The notes: a model not told the origin generated them from the letters alone. A DNA stretch of 37,146 nucleotides from Pseudoalteromonas luteoviolacea S2607 (GCF_001625575.1 NZ_AUXV01000010.1:1-37146), one strand, 5' to 3'. Positions 1 to 8,420 are shown, numbered from the stretch's first letter. Numbers and translations: made by a program.

Positions 1-41
1 TAATCCATTGGTCGATGGTTCAAGTCCATCATGACCCACCA
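1..41 (+). tRNA. tRNA-Lys (anticodon TTT inferred), 3' part only
   Basis: The window opens inside a tRNA. The T arm is complete (stem GATGG at 14-18 with CCATC at 26-30, loop TTCAAGT), followed by the acceptor 3' strand ATGACCC, discriminator A and an encoded CCA at 39-41. The start, TAATCCATTGGTCG, matches the anticodon-stem and variable-loop region of gammaproteobacterial tRNA-Lys(TTT). The anticodon itself lies outside the window, so identity is inferred. In E. coli a lysine tRNA cluster also lies directly upstream of nadA, which supports the call. Confidence 0.8.
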
Positions 42-118
42 TTTCTCAGCCTATTCTTTTATTCTTAAATATTCTTTCCTAATCTTGTCATTTACTAGGA
101 TTATCTCTGTATTTTTCG

Positions 119-130
119 TATAATTCGCCC
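119..130 (+). promoter_or_regulatory. Probable nadA promoter -10 element and GC-rich discriminator
   Basis: A perfect TATAAT lies at 119-124, followed by TCGCCCC. No good -35 stands at 16-18 bp (TTGTCA at 85-90 is 28 bp away), so the -10 carries the signal. Transcription would begin near 131. That leaves only about 12 nt before the GTG at 143 but about 33 nt before the ATG at 164, which favours the ATG as the nadA start. Confidence 0.5.
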
Positions 131-163
131 CAATTATGCAATGTGGACTATGTGGTCGAGAGA

Positions 164-1207
164 ATGAGTCTAGCAGAACAAATCATGCCCGAGGATTATA
201 TATTTCCTCCAAAGCCAGCACCGTTAAACGATGAAGAGAAAGCGCAGTATAAAGCGCGCATTAAATCATTGTTAAAAGAGAAAAATGCGGTATTGGTCGC
301 CCATTACTATACGGATCCGGAGATCCAAGCGCTGGCCGAAGAGACTGGTGGTTGTGTTGCGGATTCACTTGAAATGGCGCGTTTTGGTGCCAAACAAGAA
401 AACGCGGATATTATCATTGTCGCTGGTGTACGCTTCATGGGCGAAACAGCTAAAATCTTAACACCAGAAAAAACAGTTGTAATGCCGACATTGGCAGCGA
501 CTTGTTCACTGGATGTTGGTTGCCCGATCGACGAGTTTTCTAAATTCTGTGATCAGCACCCAGAAAGAAAGGTGGTTGTATACGCAAATACGTCTACTGC
601 AGTTAAAGCCCGTGCAGATTGGATTGTGACCTCTTCATGTGCACTTGAAATTGTCGAGCACTTAGATTCCGAAGGTGAAACGATTATTTGGGGTCCAGAC
701 AAGCACCTAGGTTCATACATCCAGAAGAAGACTGGTGCGGATATGATCATGTGGAATGGCGCGTGTATCGTTCATGACGAATTCAAAACGAAAGCGTTGA
801 AAGACATGAAAGCCTTGCATCCTGATGCTGCGGTACTGGTACATCCTGAGTCGCCAGCAGAGATTGTTGACCTCGCTGATGCTGTGGGTTCTACAAGTCA
901 GCTAATCAAAGCTGCACAAGACATGGACAACCAGAAATTCATCGTCGCAACAGATCGTGGCATTTTCTACAAAATGCAACAGCTTTGCCCAGAAAAAGAA
1001 TTTTTTGAGGCGCCAACGGCAGGTGAAGGTGCGACTTGTCGCAGCTGTGCTCATTGTCCTTGGATGGCGATGAATGGCTTACAAGCGATTGAAGAAGCAC
1101 TTATTAGCCCAGAAGGTAAAGAAGTCTTTGTCGATATGGAGCTACGAGAAGGCGCTCTGCGTTCTCTAAATCGCATGTTAGACTTTTCAGCGAGTTTAAA
1201 AGGTTAA
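164..1207 (+). CDS. nadA: Quinolinate synthase A
   Basis: NadA condenses iminoaspartate (made by NadB) with dihydroxyacetone phosphate to give quinolinate, the second step of de novo NAD synthesis in the cytoplasm. It needs a [4Fe-4S] cluster. The three cluster cysteines known from E. coli (113, 200, 297) correspond to Cys114, Cys201 and Cys298 here; the last sits in the C-x2-C-x2-C motif at 292-298. With the ATG at 164 the protein has 347 residues, the E. coli length. A GTG at 143 in the same frame would add seven residues, but the transcript probably begins near 131, GAGAG precedes the ATG, and the family N-terminus is MSLAEQ-like. The gene stands alone between tRNA-Lys and tRNA-Ser; nadB and nadC are not in the window. 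Identification is secure; the start is likely. Confidence 0.96.
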   Translation: MSLAEQIMPEDYIFPPKPAPLNDEEKAQYKARIKSLLKEKNAVLVAHYYTDPEIQALAEETGGCVADSLEMARFGAKQENADIIIVAGVRFMGETAKILTPEKTVVMPTLAATCSLDVGCPIDEFSKFCDQHPERKVVVYANTSTAVKARADWIVTSSCALEIVEHLDSEGETIIWGPDKHLGSYIQKKTGADMIMWNGACIVHDEFKTKALKDMKALHPDAAVLVHPESPAEIVDLADAVGSTSQLIKAAQDMDNQKFIVATDRGIFYKMQQLCPEKEFFEAPTAGEGATCRSCAHCPWMAMNGLQAIEEALISPEGKEVFVDMELREGALRSLNRMLDFSASLKG

Positions 1208-1258
1208 TTCGAGATTGACCGTAATCTAACCAGTTAAACTAGATTGCAAAAAAAGTAC

Positions 1259-1287
1259 TTGCTAAAAGGCGGGGGTTTTCATAGTAT
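1259..1287 (+). promoter_or_regulatory. Promoter of tRNA-Ser
   Basis: A -35 TTGCTA (1259-1264) and a -10 TAGTAT (1282-1287) are separated by exactly 17 bp. The -10 is followed by a GC-rich discriminator (TAGCCCCGC), the type found at stable-RNA promoters under stringent control. The mature tRNA begins about 13 nt after the expected start point near 1294. Stringent control is inferred from the discriminator alone. Confidence 0.7.
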
Positions 1288-1305
1288 TAGCCCCGCATTC
1301 AGTGC

Positions 1306-1396
1306 GGAGAGATGGCTGAGTGGCTTAAGGCGCACGACTGGAACTCGTGTATACGTTTATAGCGTATCGAGGGTTCGACTCCCTCTCTCTCCGCCA
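1306..1396 (+). tRNA. tRNA-Ser (GGA)
   Basis: Complete 91-nt class II tRNA with encoded CCA. Acceptor strands are GGAGAGA (1306-1312) and TCTCTCC before G-CCA. The anticodon stem is CACGA/TCGTG around loop CTGGAAC, giving anticodon GGA at 1340-1342. A long variable arm (ATACG...CGTAT) and T loop GGTTCGACTCC follow. This reads UCC/UCU serine codons. A decayed integrase lies 26 bp downstream and points at this gene, so its 3' end probably served as an attachment site. Confidence 0.97.
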
Positions 1397-1421
1397 TTCC
1401 TTCCCCTTTAAAATCAACCAT

Positions 1422-1660
1422 TTAAATTCCAGCTTTTGTTTTTTGGGGCAAATTTGGGGCAAATCCAAGTTGTTCACTTACTTTCTTTGACATATCTGGC
1501 ATTTCACTGTGCATCCACTTTCCGTAGTGTTGTTCAAGCATCTTTGTAGATGTGTGGCCTAAAGGGTATTTAACCCTGCACTCTTATGTGTTACAGCCTG
1601 ATAAACTTCCTTGGAGTTCTTCTTCGTTCAACTCTAAATCAGTATGCGCTTTGTTCGGTT
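1422..1660 (-). pseudogene. Decayed tyrosine recombinase (integrase), C-terminal remnant
   Basis: Read on the minus strand, 1583 down to the TAA at 1424-1422 is an open stretch containing LGHTSTKMLEQHYGKWM. This is the C-terminal signature of phage-type tyrosine recombinases: the second-histidine box LGH and the nucleophile tyrosine in QHYGKW, followed by a tail ending near FAPNLPQ. Upstream the frame breaks: related-looking segments (KEVYQAVTHKSAG, then DLELNEEELQ) continue to about 1660 in other frames with stops between, consistent with frameshifts. The core-binding domain and the catalytic Arg box are missing, so it cannot be active. The stop lies 26 bp from tRNA-Ser, the usual placement of an island integrase. 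It marks an old insertion; no second copy of the tRNA 3' end was seen in the window. Confidence 0.75.
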
Positions 1661-1741
1661 ACAACGCTTACTATTCAATTTATAAATAGGTTAGACTATC
1701 CATAGTTTGCATCTCTTTTATATCCAAGGCAGGTAGATTAA

Positions 1742-4315
1742 ATGCATGATGACCAATGCTTTTTTAATACTTATTTAGAGCCCTTAAAGCATATTGCTTC
1801 AGGTGGAATGGGAGAGGTGTTTTTAGCTCGCGATACAAGATTGGATAGAGAAGTTGCGGTAAAAGTCCTCAAAAAGCGGCTCGGTAAATCGGATGAGCAC
1901 GGGCTAGAAAGCGCCCTGAGTGAAGCTCGACTGATGGCAAGGGTGAATCACCCAAACATTGTTCAGCTCTATGATGTTATCGATAGCGAGAAAGGTATTT
2001 TATTGGTAATGGAGTATGTAAATGGACGCACATTAGCGCAGTACCAAAAACAATCCTTAATGTCCTTATCAGAAAAGCTTGAATTACTTAGGCAGATAGC
2101 ATTGGCGATTAGCTATTCTCATGAGCGTTCAGTTTTACATTGTGATATTAAAGCCACAAATATTCTGATCACCGACAACACTGTCGTCAAGGTGACAGAT
2201 TTTGGTATTGCGAGTATTTCAGAGGGCAAGCATTTTATCTCGAACAATGATCAGAGCTATGGCAGCTATGGCGCAATGTCACCTGAACAAATTGAAGGAG
2301 AGCGCCTCACCCAAGCGAGCGATATTTTTTCGTTTGGTATTCTTGTTTATGAGTTAGTCTATCAAAGGCATCCTTTTGGCACGGATAAAGGGGAATTATT
2401 AGCACAGAGTATAGTCAACAATGATCCCTTACCTGGACATACAGTTGAGTCAGTTGTTTCTCACCAGCTTGAAGCGTTTTGCCACTGCCTATTACAAAAG
2501 TCGCCAAAGGATAGGCCAAAAAGTATGGCCTTCGTGGTGTCAGAATTAGAAAATATCTTGTTAATAGAGGAGCAAGGCAGTTCAGAAGACACTGTCGAAA
2601 TTAGCCATATTGCAAGCAACTTAACTTCTACAGGCACCAATAATAATCAAACCCACAGCCAGCGAGGCTTTCGTCCTAGAGCTATCCTTCCCTTAGTGGG
2701 GATTATTTTTGCAGTTGCGGTGGCGCTATTACTTGTATCAATCCAAGGTGATGATATTGAATATGCCATTGTGTTAGAACCTGAAATGCAAATGACGGAG
2801 GGGGTTGCGCAAGATGGATATTTGACTAAATCTGCGATTGATAACGCGATAAGGCAAGCTGTCATAAATACCGACTTGTTAGAGTTGGTGGCTTACTCAT
2901 CTCACCAGGGTAGTGAAAGTTTAGAGAGCTTGGTGAAGTCTACAGGTGCTGATATTGTACTAGTTCCTAAAGCGAAATGTGACATTCAAAGATGTCATGT
3001 TCGGTTGTCTCTTCTTAGTGGTGATAAGTTAGTTGTTGAAAAAGAATTGAGCGGAAGTGTTCAAAGCAGAGACTTTATGGAAGTTGATACCATGTTTCGT
3101 TCTTTGTCTGCTCAAATCTTGGGAAATAGCGACATTGGCATGCGCGTCAACAAGCGTGTTAACCCTATCGCATATCGTCACTTCGCCTATTTATATAATG
3201 AAGTTAACTTTAAGGGGCAGTATACGAGGGCTCATTTTGATCAAGCGATAGCACTGCTTGAACAAAATCCAAACTTTTATTCTTTATACTCGTTGATCAG
3301 GGAAATAGGCTTAGAGCTGTATTACATTGATGCGGATAAACGTATTTTAGAGCGACTGAAACGTGTTTTTGAATCGGTACCAAGGGAGTACAGTGAGTCC
3401 AAGGCATACTTAGTTGATAAGTTATACATTGCCATTGAAAGTGGTCAAGAACACCTCGTTGAGGGGTTATTTGACAGGTTAGCCCTATATGGCGAGTCTG
3501 CACTGGTTTATCACCTTAGAGGCAATTTAGCTCAGGGAAAATACGACTTACCACTTGCTATCGCAAACTTTAAACAGTCTTTGCAGCTCAATCCAAACCT
3601 AAAGACCTACTTTAATCTAGCAAATGCACTGTATGACAACTCTCAGATAACAGAATCACGAGAGACACTTGAGTTTATAAGGAGTGAGTATCCTTGGTAT
3701 AAGGAAGCAAATAAACTGCTTGCAGATATACACTTTTTAGAGGGCAACATATTACTTGGCATTACCTTGTACAACGAAGTTGGCGCGGAGAATATGAATG
3801 CAATTGATCATAACAACTTAGCGCTTGGGTATATGGTGACAGGTAATGGGCTAGAAGCGCTAAAAAACGCGCAAAAAGCGGTCTCAATGAGCCCTGACAA
3901 TAGTGCTTTTATACTCAATTTAGCAGATATTAATATATTGCTTGAGGATATCGATCAAGCACATAATCACTATAGAAAAGTGATAGAACTGAATAATGGC
4001 AAACAAGACTTTAACAGTTATTTAGAAATTGGTCAGGCATACGCACAAACAGGACAACACAAAAATGCGTTAGCAGCCCTGTACAACGCAATAAAGCTAT
4101 CCACGGATAAAATTCGCTACGCCTACAGTGCTGCGATTATTTATACACTGTCCGGAGAAACAAAGTCAGGCCTATTGCACTTTAAAGAGTCAATTGCAGG
4201 TGGGTATGAAGCTAGCTGGTTCGACTTTCCATGGTTTCGCCCACTGTGTCATTACGAGGAGTTCAAAGTGGCGCTATCTGAAGTGAAGGCTTCTAAGGTG
4301 TGCAAGGGACTGTGA
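1742..4315 (+). CDS. Membrane-anchored Ser/Thr protein kinase with C-terminal TPR region
   Basis: An 857-residue Hanks-type kinase. The kinase domain (about 12-275) has the glycine loop ASGGMGEV (19-26), ATP-binding Lys41, Glu61, catalytic loop HCDIKATN (133-140, Asp135, Lys137, Asn140), DFG (153-155), SPE (180-182) and Asp194. The residue before the catalytic Asp is Cys, not Arg, so it is a non-RD kinase and may not need activation-loop phosphorylation. One hydrophobic segment (about 313-334), preceded by QRGFRPR, predicts an inside kinase and an outside C-terminus. Residues of about 440-840 hold TPR-like repeats, so a periplasmic protein-binding or sensing domain is likely. A weak ribosome-binding site (GGCAGGT) precedes the ATG. 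No phosphatase gene lies beside it. It follows an integrase relic and may be island cargo. Substrates are unknown; the FHA protein at 18055-19011 is one candidate reader. Confidence 0.88.
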   Translation: MHDDQCFFNTYLEPLKHIASGGMGEVFLARDTRLDREVAVKVLKKRLGKSDEHGLESALSEARLMARVNHPNIVQLYDVIDSEKGILLVMEYVNGRTLAQYQKQSLMSLSEKLELLRQIALAISYSHERSVLHCDIKATNILITDNTVVKVTDFGIASISEGKHFISNNDQSYGSYGAMSPEQIEGERLTQASDIFSFGILVYELVYQRHPFGTDKGELLAQSIVNNDPLPGHTVESVVSHQLEAFCHCLLQKSPKDRPKSMAFVVSELENILLIEEQGSSEDTVEISHIASNLTSTGTNNNQTHSQRGFRPRAILPLVGIIFAVAVALLLVSIQGDDIEYAIVLEPEMQMTEGVAQDGYLTKSAIDNAIRQAVINTDLLELVAYSSHQGSESLESLVKSTGADIVLVPKAKCDIQRCHVRLSLLSGDKLVVEKELSGSVQSRDFMEVDTMFRSLSAQILGNSDIGMRVNKRVNPIAYRHFAYLYNEVNFKGQYTRAHFDQAIALLEQNPNFYSLYSLIREIGLELYYIDADKRILERLKRVFESVPREYSESKAYLVDKLYIAIESGQEHLVEGLFDRLALYGESALVYHLRGNLAQGKYDLPLAIANFKQSLQLNPNLKTYFNLANALYDNSQITESRETLEFIRSEYPWYKEANKLLADIHFLEGNILLGITLYNEVGAENMNAIDHNNLALGYMVTGNGLEALKNAQKAVSMSPDNSAFILNLADINILLEDIDQAHNHYRKVIELNNGKQDFNSYLEIGQAYAQTGQHKNALAALYNAIKLSTDKIRYAYSAAIIYTLSGETKSGLLHFKESIAGGYEASWFDFPWFRPLCHYEEFKVALSEVKASKVCKGL

Positions 4316-4323
4316 ACATCGCA

Positions 4324-4347
4324 GTGGGCCTAAATTTATAGGCCCAC
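4324..4347. terminator. Bidirectional hairpin between convergent genes
   Basis: A perfect 9-bp stem, GTGGGCCTA (4324-4332) with TAGGCCCAC (4339-4347), and a 6-nt loop. It sits between the kinase stop (4315) and the stop of the minus-strand gene (4356). The tract after it is AT-rich but has no clean T-run, so the efficiency is unclear. Confidence 0.65.
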
Positions 4348-4355
4348 CTATAAAT

Positions 4356-4835
4356 TTATTTAGGTCTTCGAATCACTATCACTGGATCGATGGGTGCTGT
4401 ATGTTGTAATTCGAGTGTGCTGTCATTAGTGACTATGTCTATTTGAGTCAGCAAAAAATTAAAGCGTGCTTCAGCTGCGGTCGTCGCTGATTCTTTCTTC
4501 GAAACAATCACTCTACATTCTGTTTTATCATCGGAAAGCTCATAGGAAAACTGTTGCGTAGCTGGGTTAATGATAAGATCAAATAGTGGTAGCGAGTCAG
4601 AAAATCTAAAGCCTGTCTGCTTAACGGTAAATATCAATGTGTATTCCTGATCCTTTCCCTCTATGATAATGGGCTTTTCTACATAATTGACCGTTCCCGA
4701 CGCGCCATCGACTTGTCGATGGATTACCCAAGTGGTAATAGTCTCTAATTGATCCTTATTTTGGTCAGGTATTATGACTTCTTGCTCGGATTTTTCTTGT
4801 AAAATATCGAAATAGAATGTGTTTGGCGTGTCCAT
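4356..4835 (-). CDS. Hypothetical protein, 159 residues
   Basis: I do not recognise the family. The protein is hydrophilic, without signal peptide or membrane segment, and alternates short beta-like stretches (TTWVIHRQ, EYTLIFTV, DLIIN, ECRVIV) with turns. That suggests a small all-beta or Ig-like cytoplasmic protein. It ends in DPVIVIRRPK. The start is supported by AAGGAG six nucleotides before the ATG. It is convergent with the kinase and shares its terminator, and is divergent from the MetE-like gene. The upstream region contains tandem 10-bp repeats and a palindrome (4910-4939). Its place beside the kinase could mean a functional pair, but nothing in the sequence proves this. Confidence 0.7.
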   Translation of the reverse strand: MDTPNTFYFDILQEKSEQEVIIPDQNKDQLETITTWVIHRQVDGASGTVNYVEKPIIIEGKDQEYTLIFTVKQTGFRFSDSLPLFDLIINPATQQFSYELSDDKTECRVIVSKKESATTAAEARFNFLLTQIDIVTNDSTLELQHTAPIDPVIVIRRPK

Positions 4836-4909
4836 GTTAACTCCTTTTCAAGTTTACATCGTGTGGTTTAGCTACGTTGAGACATTGAAGGTAAAGCTAG
4901 CACAAGAAT

Positions 4910-4939
4910 GTATTACAGCGTATTACACCGCAGCGCTGC
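4910..4939. promoter_or_regulatory. Tandem 10-bp direct repeat plus palindrome (possible operator)
   Basis: GTATTACAGC (4910-4919) is followed directly by GTATTACACC (4920-4929), one helical turn apart, and then by the perfect palindrome GCAGCGCTGC (4930-4939). The block lies between the divergent starts at 4835 (minus) and 5003 (plus). It does not match the MetJ or MetR boxes I know. A regulator binding site is an inference. Confidence 0.35.
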
Positions 4940-5002
4940 AAAGTCCATATTATTTTTTGTGCTGCTATACTTACATTAGACTCCGTTGTGATTATTTCAA
5001 GA

Positions 5003-6088
5003 ATGAAACTAGCCAAAATACCATCTGAACAAATTGGTTCGATTCCTCGCTCTGATGAGCTGATAAAAGCGTATCTAAACTATTGTGAGGGTCGGTTATC
5101 CTATGGTGAACTGAATCAAATGGCTGAAAGAGAAACCTCACAGGTAATGCATGAATTAGAAACGTTAGGTTGTGAAGTACTCAGTGATGGAGAGCAAAGA
5201 AAGTTTGATGGATTTGCTCACTACTGCCTTCATCACTCGCCGCGTTTTGGTGAACAGGGGTTAGTGGTTGATTTTTCTGATGGGCACAAGCGCTTATTTG
5301 CACCTCACCTTTGTAAAGCGCCATTTAAGTATGAGCACACAGCAGATGAATTTTTGGCGTTTGCTATTAAACAAACTACCAAACCAGTCAAGCAAGCAGT
5401 GATTTCGCCGTCGATGCTCAGCTTGGTGTACCCACCAAATGGGTTGGCGGGGTATAGCCATCAACAGTTTATAAATGACTTAATCAAGGAGCATGTTTCT
5501 GAGGTAAAAAGGTGTTTGGCACTTGGAGCGCATAAAGTGCAGATTGACTTTACAGAAGCAAGGTTGTCTTTAAAACTTGACCCTTCGGGTGGTATGTTAC
5601 AGTCATTTGTTGATCTTATTAATACGTGTTTAGCGGAGTTTAGTGAATCAGAGCGCCAGCGCATTGGCGTGCACACATGCCCAGGCGCAGATATTGATGC
5701 GACACACAGTGCAGAAATAGATTATAAACATTTATTGCCAACATTATTTAATATCAATGCGGGTTGTTTTTATGTTGCTTTGAGGGGGGAGCAAGACCCT
5801 AAAAAAGTGCTGCGACTGTTAGGCAGTATTATCAAACCCTCGCAACAAGTTTTTATCGGTGTGACTAACCCTATAGACCCCAATATTGAAAGCGCAGAAG
5901 ACGTTCGTGATCTTATTTTAATGGCGGCAAACTTCATTCCCGTATCTCAGCTTGGCACGACGGATGATTGTGGTTTTTCTCCATTTGCTGACGATATTTC
6001 CACCGCCAGAGATATTGCATATCAAAAAATCAGTGCAAGATTGGCTGGAACTAAATTGGCTGAACAGATCTTGTTGAGTAGAAAGTAG
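5003..6088 (+). CDS. MetE-like (cobalamin-independent methionine synthase family) protein
   Basis: A 361-residue protein with the C-terminal catalytic fold of cobalamin-independent methionine synthase. The zinc-ligand pattern is visible: His-x-Cys in GVHTCPG (His224 and Cys226 from this start) and the distal Cys323 in TTDDCGFSPFADD. IGSIPR near the N-terminus is also typical. Full MetE has about 750 residues with a duplicated N-terminal domain; this protein has only the catalytic half, like the stand-alone YxjG/MetE-C-like enzymes. It probably moves a methyl group to homocysteine or a related thiol, with the donor unknown. I chose the ATG at 5003; a GTG at 4988 would add MIISR. Neither has a strong ribosome-binding site. 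It stands alone, divergent from the 159-residue protein. Confidence 0.82.
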   Translation: MKLAKIPSEQIGSIPRSDELIKAYLNYCEGRLSYGELNQMAERETSQVMHELETLGCEVLSDGEQRKFDGFAHYCLHHSPRFGEQGLVVDFSDGHKRLFAPHLCKAPFKYEHTADEFLAFAIKQTTKPVKQAVISPSMLSLVYPPNGLAGYSHQQFINDLIKEHVSEVKRCLALGAHKVQIDFTEARLSLKLDPSGGMLQSFVDLINTCLAEFSESERQRIGVHTCPGADIDATHSAEIDYKHLLPTLFNINAGCFYVALRGEQDPKKVLRLLGSIIKPSQQVFIGVTNPIDPNIESAEDVRDLILMAANFIPVSQLGTTDDCGFSPFADDISTARDIAYQKISARLAGTKLAEQILLSRK

Positions 6089-6182
6089 GGTTGTTTATGG
6101 CCAATCGTTTTACATGCAAGTCAGTTCTGTTTCTCAGAGTCGATAGATGTGACTTTTATTCGTTGAGCTATATGTGGTGTCT

Positions 6183-7163
6183 ATGAGCGACGAGTCATCA
6201 AAGCTGCAAATTGAGTTGCTGGAGCAACAAATTATTGCTTTAGAGATGGAGAATCATCGGCTCTCTCAAATGGTATCGGCCTCAAAGCTGGAAATTCATA
6301 AACTGAGAGAAATCCAACAGCTGGCGAAAGTCGGTACGTGGAGCTTAAATCATCTGAGCTATAAACTGACCCTGTCTGAAGAGCTTCAAATTCTGTTATT
6401 GGGCGGAGAAACCAAAACTAACACACTTAGTTGGGATGCATTTCTTGAATTGATTATTAGCGAGAATGATAACAACATCGCACAGTCAATCACTGAAGAT
6501 GTTGTTCTCGGCGGACAGAAAAAAGTGTTTGAACATAGTATTAAAACTCCAGATGGCCAAACTCGATATATCAAGCATTTCTGTGAGACTTTTTACAATT
6601 CGATTGGGCAACCGCTTAACTCTGTTGGCCTCATGCAAGACATTACAGACGAAAAGTGCAATGCAATGCAGTTAGAGTTGTTGTCTGTCACGGATGATTT
6701 GACCGGCCTGTATAACAGACGAAAGATGAATGAAGTGCTCGTTAGCCAACACGATATAGTACAGCGTTATCAAAGCGACTGCTCTGCAATCTTGTTGGAC
6801 TTGGACAGTTTTAAACAATTTAACGACCTATTTGGCCACCAGACAGGAGATATTGTGCTGACCACGGTCGCAAATATGATGAGTAGCCATATGCGTAGTG
6901 CAGATATTTGTGGTAGGTGGGGAGGTGAAGAGTTTTTAATAGTGTGTCAAAACACCGCATGCGAACACGCTGCTATTGCTGCCGAAAAGCTAAGAACTGT
7001 ATTGGCAGCCATTGAACTCTCATGTGCTAAACAAGTGACAGCAAGCTTTGGGGTTGCACAAATTATTAAAGGGGAAGAACTTACGGCGTTCCTGCAAAGA
7101 TTGGACAAAGCTTTATACCAGTCAAAGAATAGTGGTCGCAATAAAGTCACTGTATGTAATTAA
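6183..7163 (+). CDS. PAS-GGDEF diguanylate cyclase
   Basis: Predicted cytoplasmic enzyme making c-di-GMP from two GTP. A coiled-coil segment (about residues 5-50) leads to a PAS domain (about 50-160; it ends in the PAS-typical VGLMQDITDEK), then a GGDEF domain (about 165-326). The signature is GGEEF, an active variant, and an RSAD inhibitory site (RxxD) stands five residues before it, so product feedback is expected. No membrane segment is seen. I chose the ATG at 6183; two in-frame GTG codons lie at 6174 and 6177, and no start has a strong ribosome-binding site. A second GGDEF gene follows 228 bp downstream. The PAS ligand is not evident. Confidence 0.88.
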   Translation: MSDESSKLQIELLEQQIIALEMENHRLSQMVSASKLEIHKLREIQQLAKVGTWSLNHLSYKLTLSEELQILLLGGETKTNTLSWDAFLELIISENDNNIAQSITEDVVLGGQKKVFEHSIKTPDGQTRYIKHFCETFYNSIGQPLNSVGLMQDITDEKCNAMQLELLSVTDDLTGLYNRRKMNEVLVSQHDIVQRYQSDCSAILLDLDSFKQFNDLFGHQTGDIVLTTVANMMSSHMRSADICGRWGGEEFLIVCQNTACEHAAIAAEKLRTVLAAIELSCAKQVTASFGVAQIIKGEELTAFLQRLDKALYQSKNSGRNKVTVCN

Positions 7164-7280
7164 TCTTTTCTGTAACCAGAGACGCTGTAGGCTCATTCAA
7201 TGCAATATGGAATTTTCCATTGCTGAACATAGAAAAATGACCAATAATTAAGCATGATGCCTTGAGCGTGAAATTTCACT

Positions 7281-7322
7281 GAACCCAGAAGGGTTGGGCC
7301 GGTACGCCTTACTTCTGGTTTC
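7281..7322 (+). other. Stem-loop in the leader of the second GGDEF gene
   Basis: GAACCCAGAAG (7281-7291) pairs with CTTCTGGTTTC (7312-7322) over 11 positions with one mismatch. The 20-nt apical part holds an inner GGC/GCC pair. It lies 70 bp before the ATG at 7392. No T-run follows, so a classic terminator is unlikely. It does not match the c-di-GMP-I riboswitch consensus I know. It could be a regulatory leader or the 3' end of the upstream transcript. Confidence 0.4.
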
Positions 7323-7391
7323 ATATAGAGTGCAGACTAGTGGTTTTAAAACTCTGGTTGCGTAAGACAATAAGTACCTTATGGGCGTGTG

Positions 7392-8420
7392 ATGCAAGAA
7401 GAGTTGTTAAATTCAGTAATTAGAATTACTAAAACGAGAGATATCGACTCACTAGAATATAGCTTACTGTCCACGATACAGGAATTTATAGTGTGTCAGA
7501 GTATCTCGGTATATAAGACAATCAGTGGCAATGGGCCGTGTAATGTCGAACGCAGTTTATCATTAAATGTAAGAGACATCGGAGAGTACGAGTGGCTAGA
7601 TCGAGAAGTCATTGATATGCCACATAGAGAGCTTAGTTCGTGTTTACAGTCCGCATGTAGTATCACGATGCAAGATCCTTCTGGAACAGAACGGCGTTGG
7701 TTACCAATTGTTATTCATGACACCCCCGTTGGCGCTATTGAAGTGGAATGTGAAGGGTTAGACAGTGCGCAACAAGTCATGTTAAATGCGTTTGTGCGTA
7801 TTTATGAAAACTACTTAACTATTCTGCGCGAAAATGAAAGAGACAAGTTAACGGGTCTGTTGAATCGGCAAACATTCGATAAAAAGCTTAAACAACTGTT
7901 AGAGAAGCAGATGATTGAGCAAAATAGAGCGATTAGAGATGGCAAAGGTCTTCGCTCTCAACACCAAGGTGCAACGTCTTGGTTAGCGATGATTGACATC
8001 GATCACTTCAAAAATGTGAATGATACGTACGGGCATGTTTGCGGTGACGAAGTGCTGCTGATTTTGGCGCAGCGTATGCAGGATTTTTTTCGTTCGACGG
8101 ACTTGTTGTTCCGGTTTGGTGGCGAGGAATTCGTTATTGTGTTTGAACCGGCTGATTACGAGTCCATCAAGGATAAAATGAGTAAGTTTCTTAATTTGGT
8201 GCGCCAAACACAGTTCCCGTTTGTTAAGCAGTTAACTGTCAGTGTGGGATTAGCCCGTATAAGCCCTTATGATTTTCCAATTAATGTACTAGAAAATGCC
8301 GATAAGGCACTGTATTTTGCGAAAGAGCACGGTAGAGATCAAGTGAGCTTTTACGAGGAACTGGTATCTCGTAAACAGGTTACAAGCCATATTGAGAGCA
8401 GTGATATCGACTTGTTCTAA
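7392..8420 (+). CDS. GAF-like/GGDEF diguanylate cyclase
   Basis: A 342-residue predicted cyclase. The N-terminal 145 residues look like a divergent GAF-type sensor (alternating strands, RRWLPIVIHDTPVGAIEVE) and contain four cysteines. The GGDEF domain (about 150-320) carries GGEEF, with inhibitory site RSTD five residues upstream; DIDHFKNVNDTYGH marks the metal- and GTP-binding half. About 20 residues (QMIEQNRAIRDGKGLRSQHQ) are inserted early in the domain between LTGLLNR and MIDIDHFK. The ATG at 7392 follows a GTG at 7389; GTG is equally possible. It lies after the PAS-GGDEF gene but has its own 228-bp upstream region with a stem-loop. It ends 107 bp before recC and is unlikely to be functionally part of that operon. 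Confidence 0.87.
   Translation: MQEELLNSVIRITKTRDIDSLEYSLLSTIQEFIVCQSISVYKTISGNGPCNVERSLSLNVRDIGEYEWLDREVIDMPHRELSSCLQSACSITMQDPSGTERRWLPIVIHDTPVGAIEVECEGLDSAQQVMLNAFVRIYENYLTILRENERDKLTGLLNRQTFDKKLKQLLEKQMIEQNRAIRDGKGLRSQHQGATSWLAMIDIDHFKNVNDTYGHVCGDEVLLILAQRMQDFFRSTDLLFRFGGEEFVIVFEPADYESIKDKMSKFLNLVRQTQFPFVKQLTVSVGLARISPYDFPINVLENADKALYFAKEHGRDQVSFYEELVSRKQVTSHIESSDIDLF

Noticed and set aside
7281..7322. c-di-GMP riboswitch before the second GGDEF gene
   Set aside because: The conserved loop and receptor sequences of the known c-di-GMP classes were not found; only a simple stem-loop is present.
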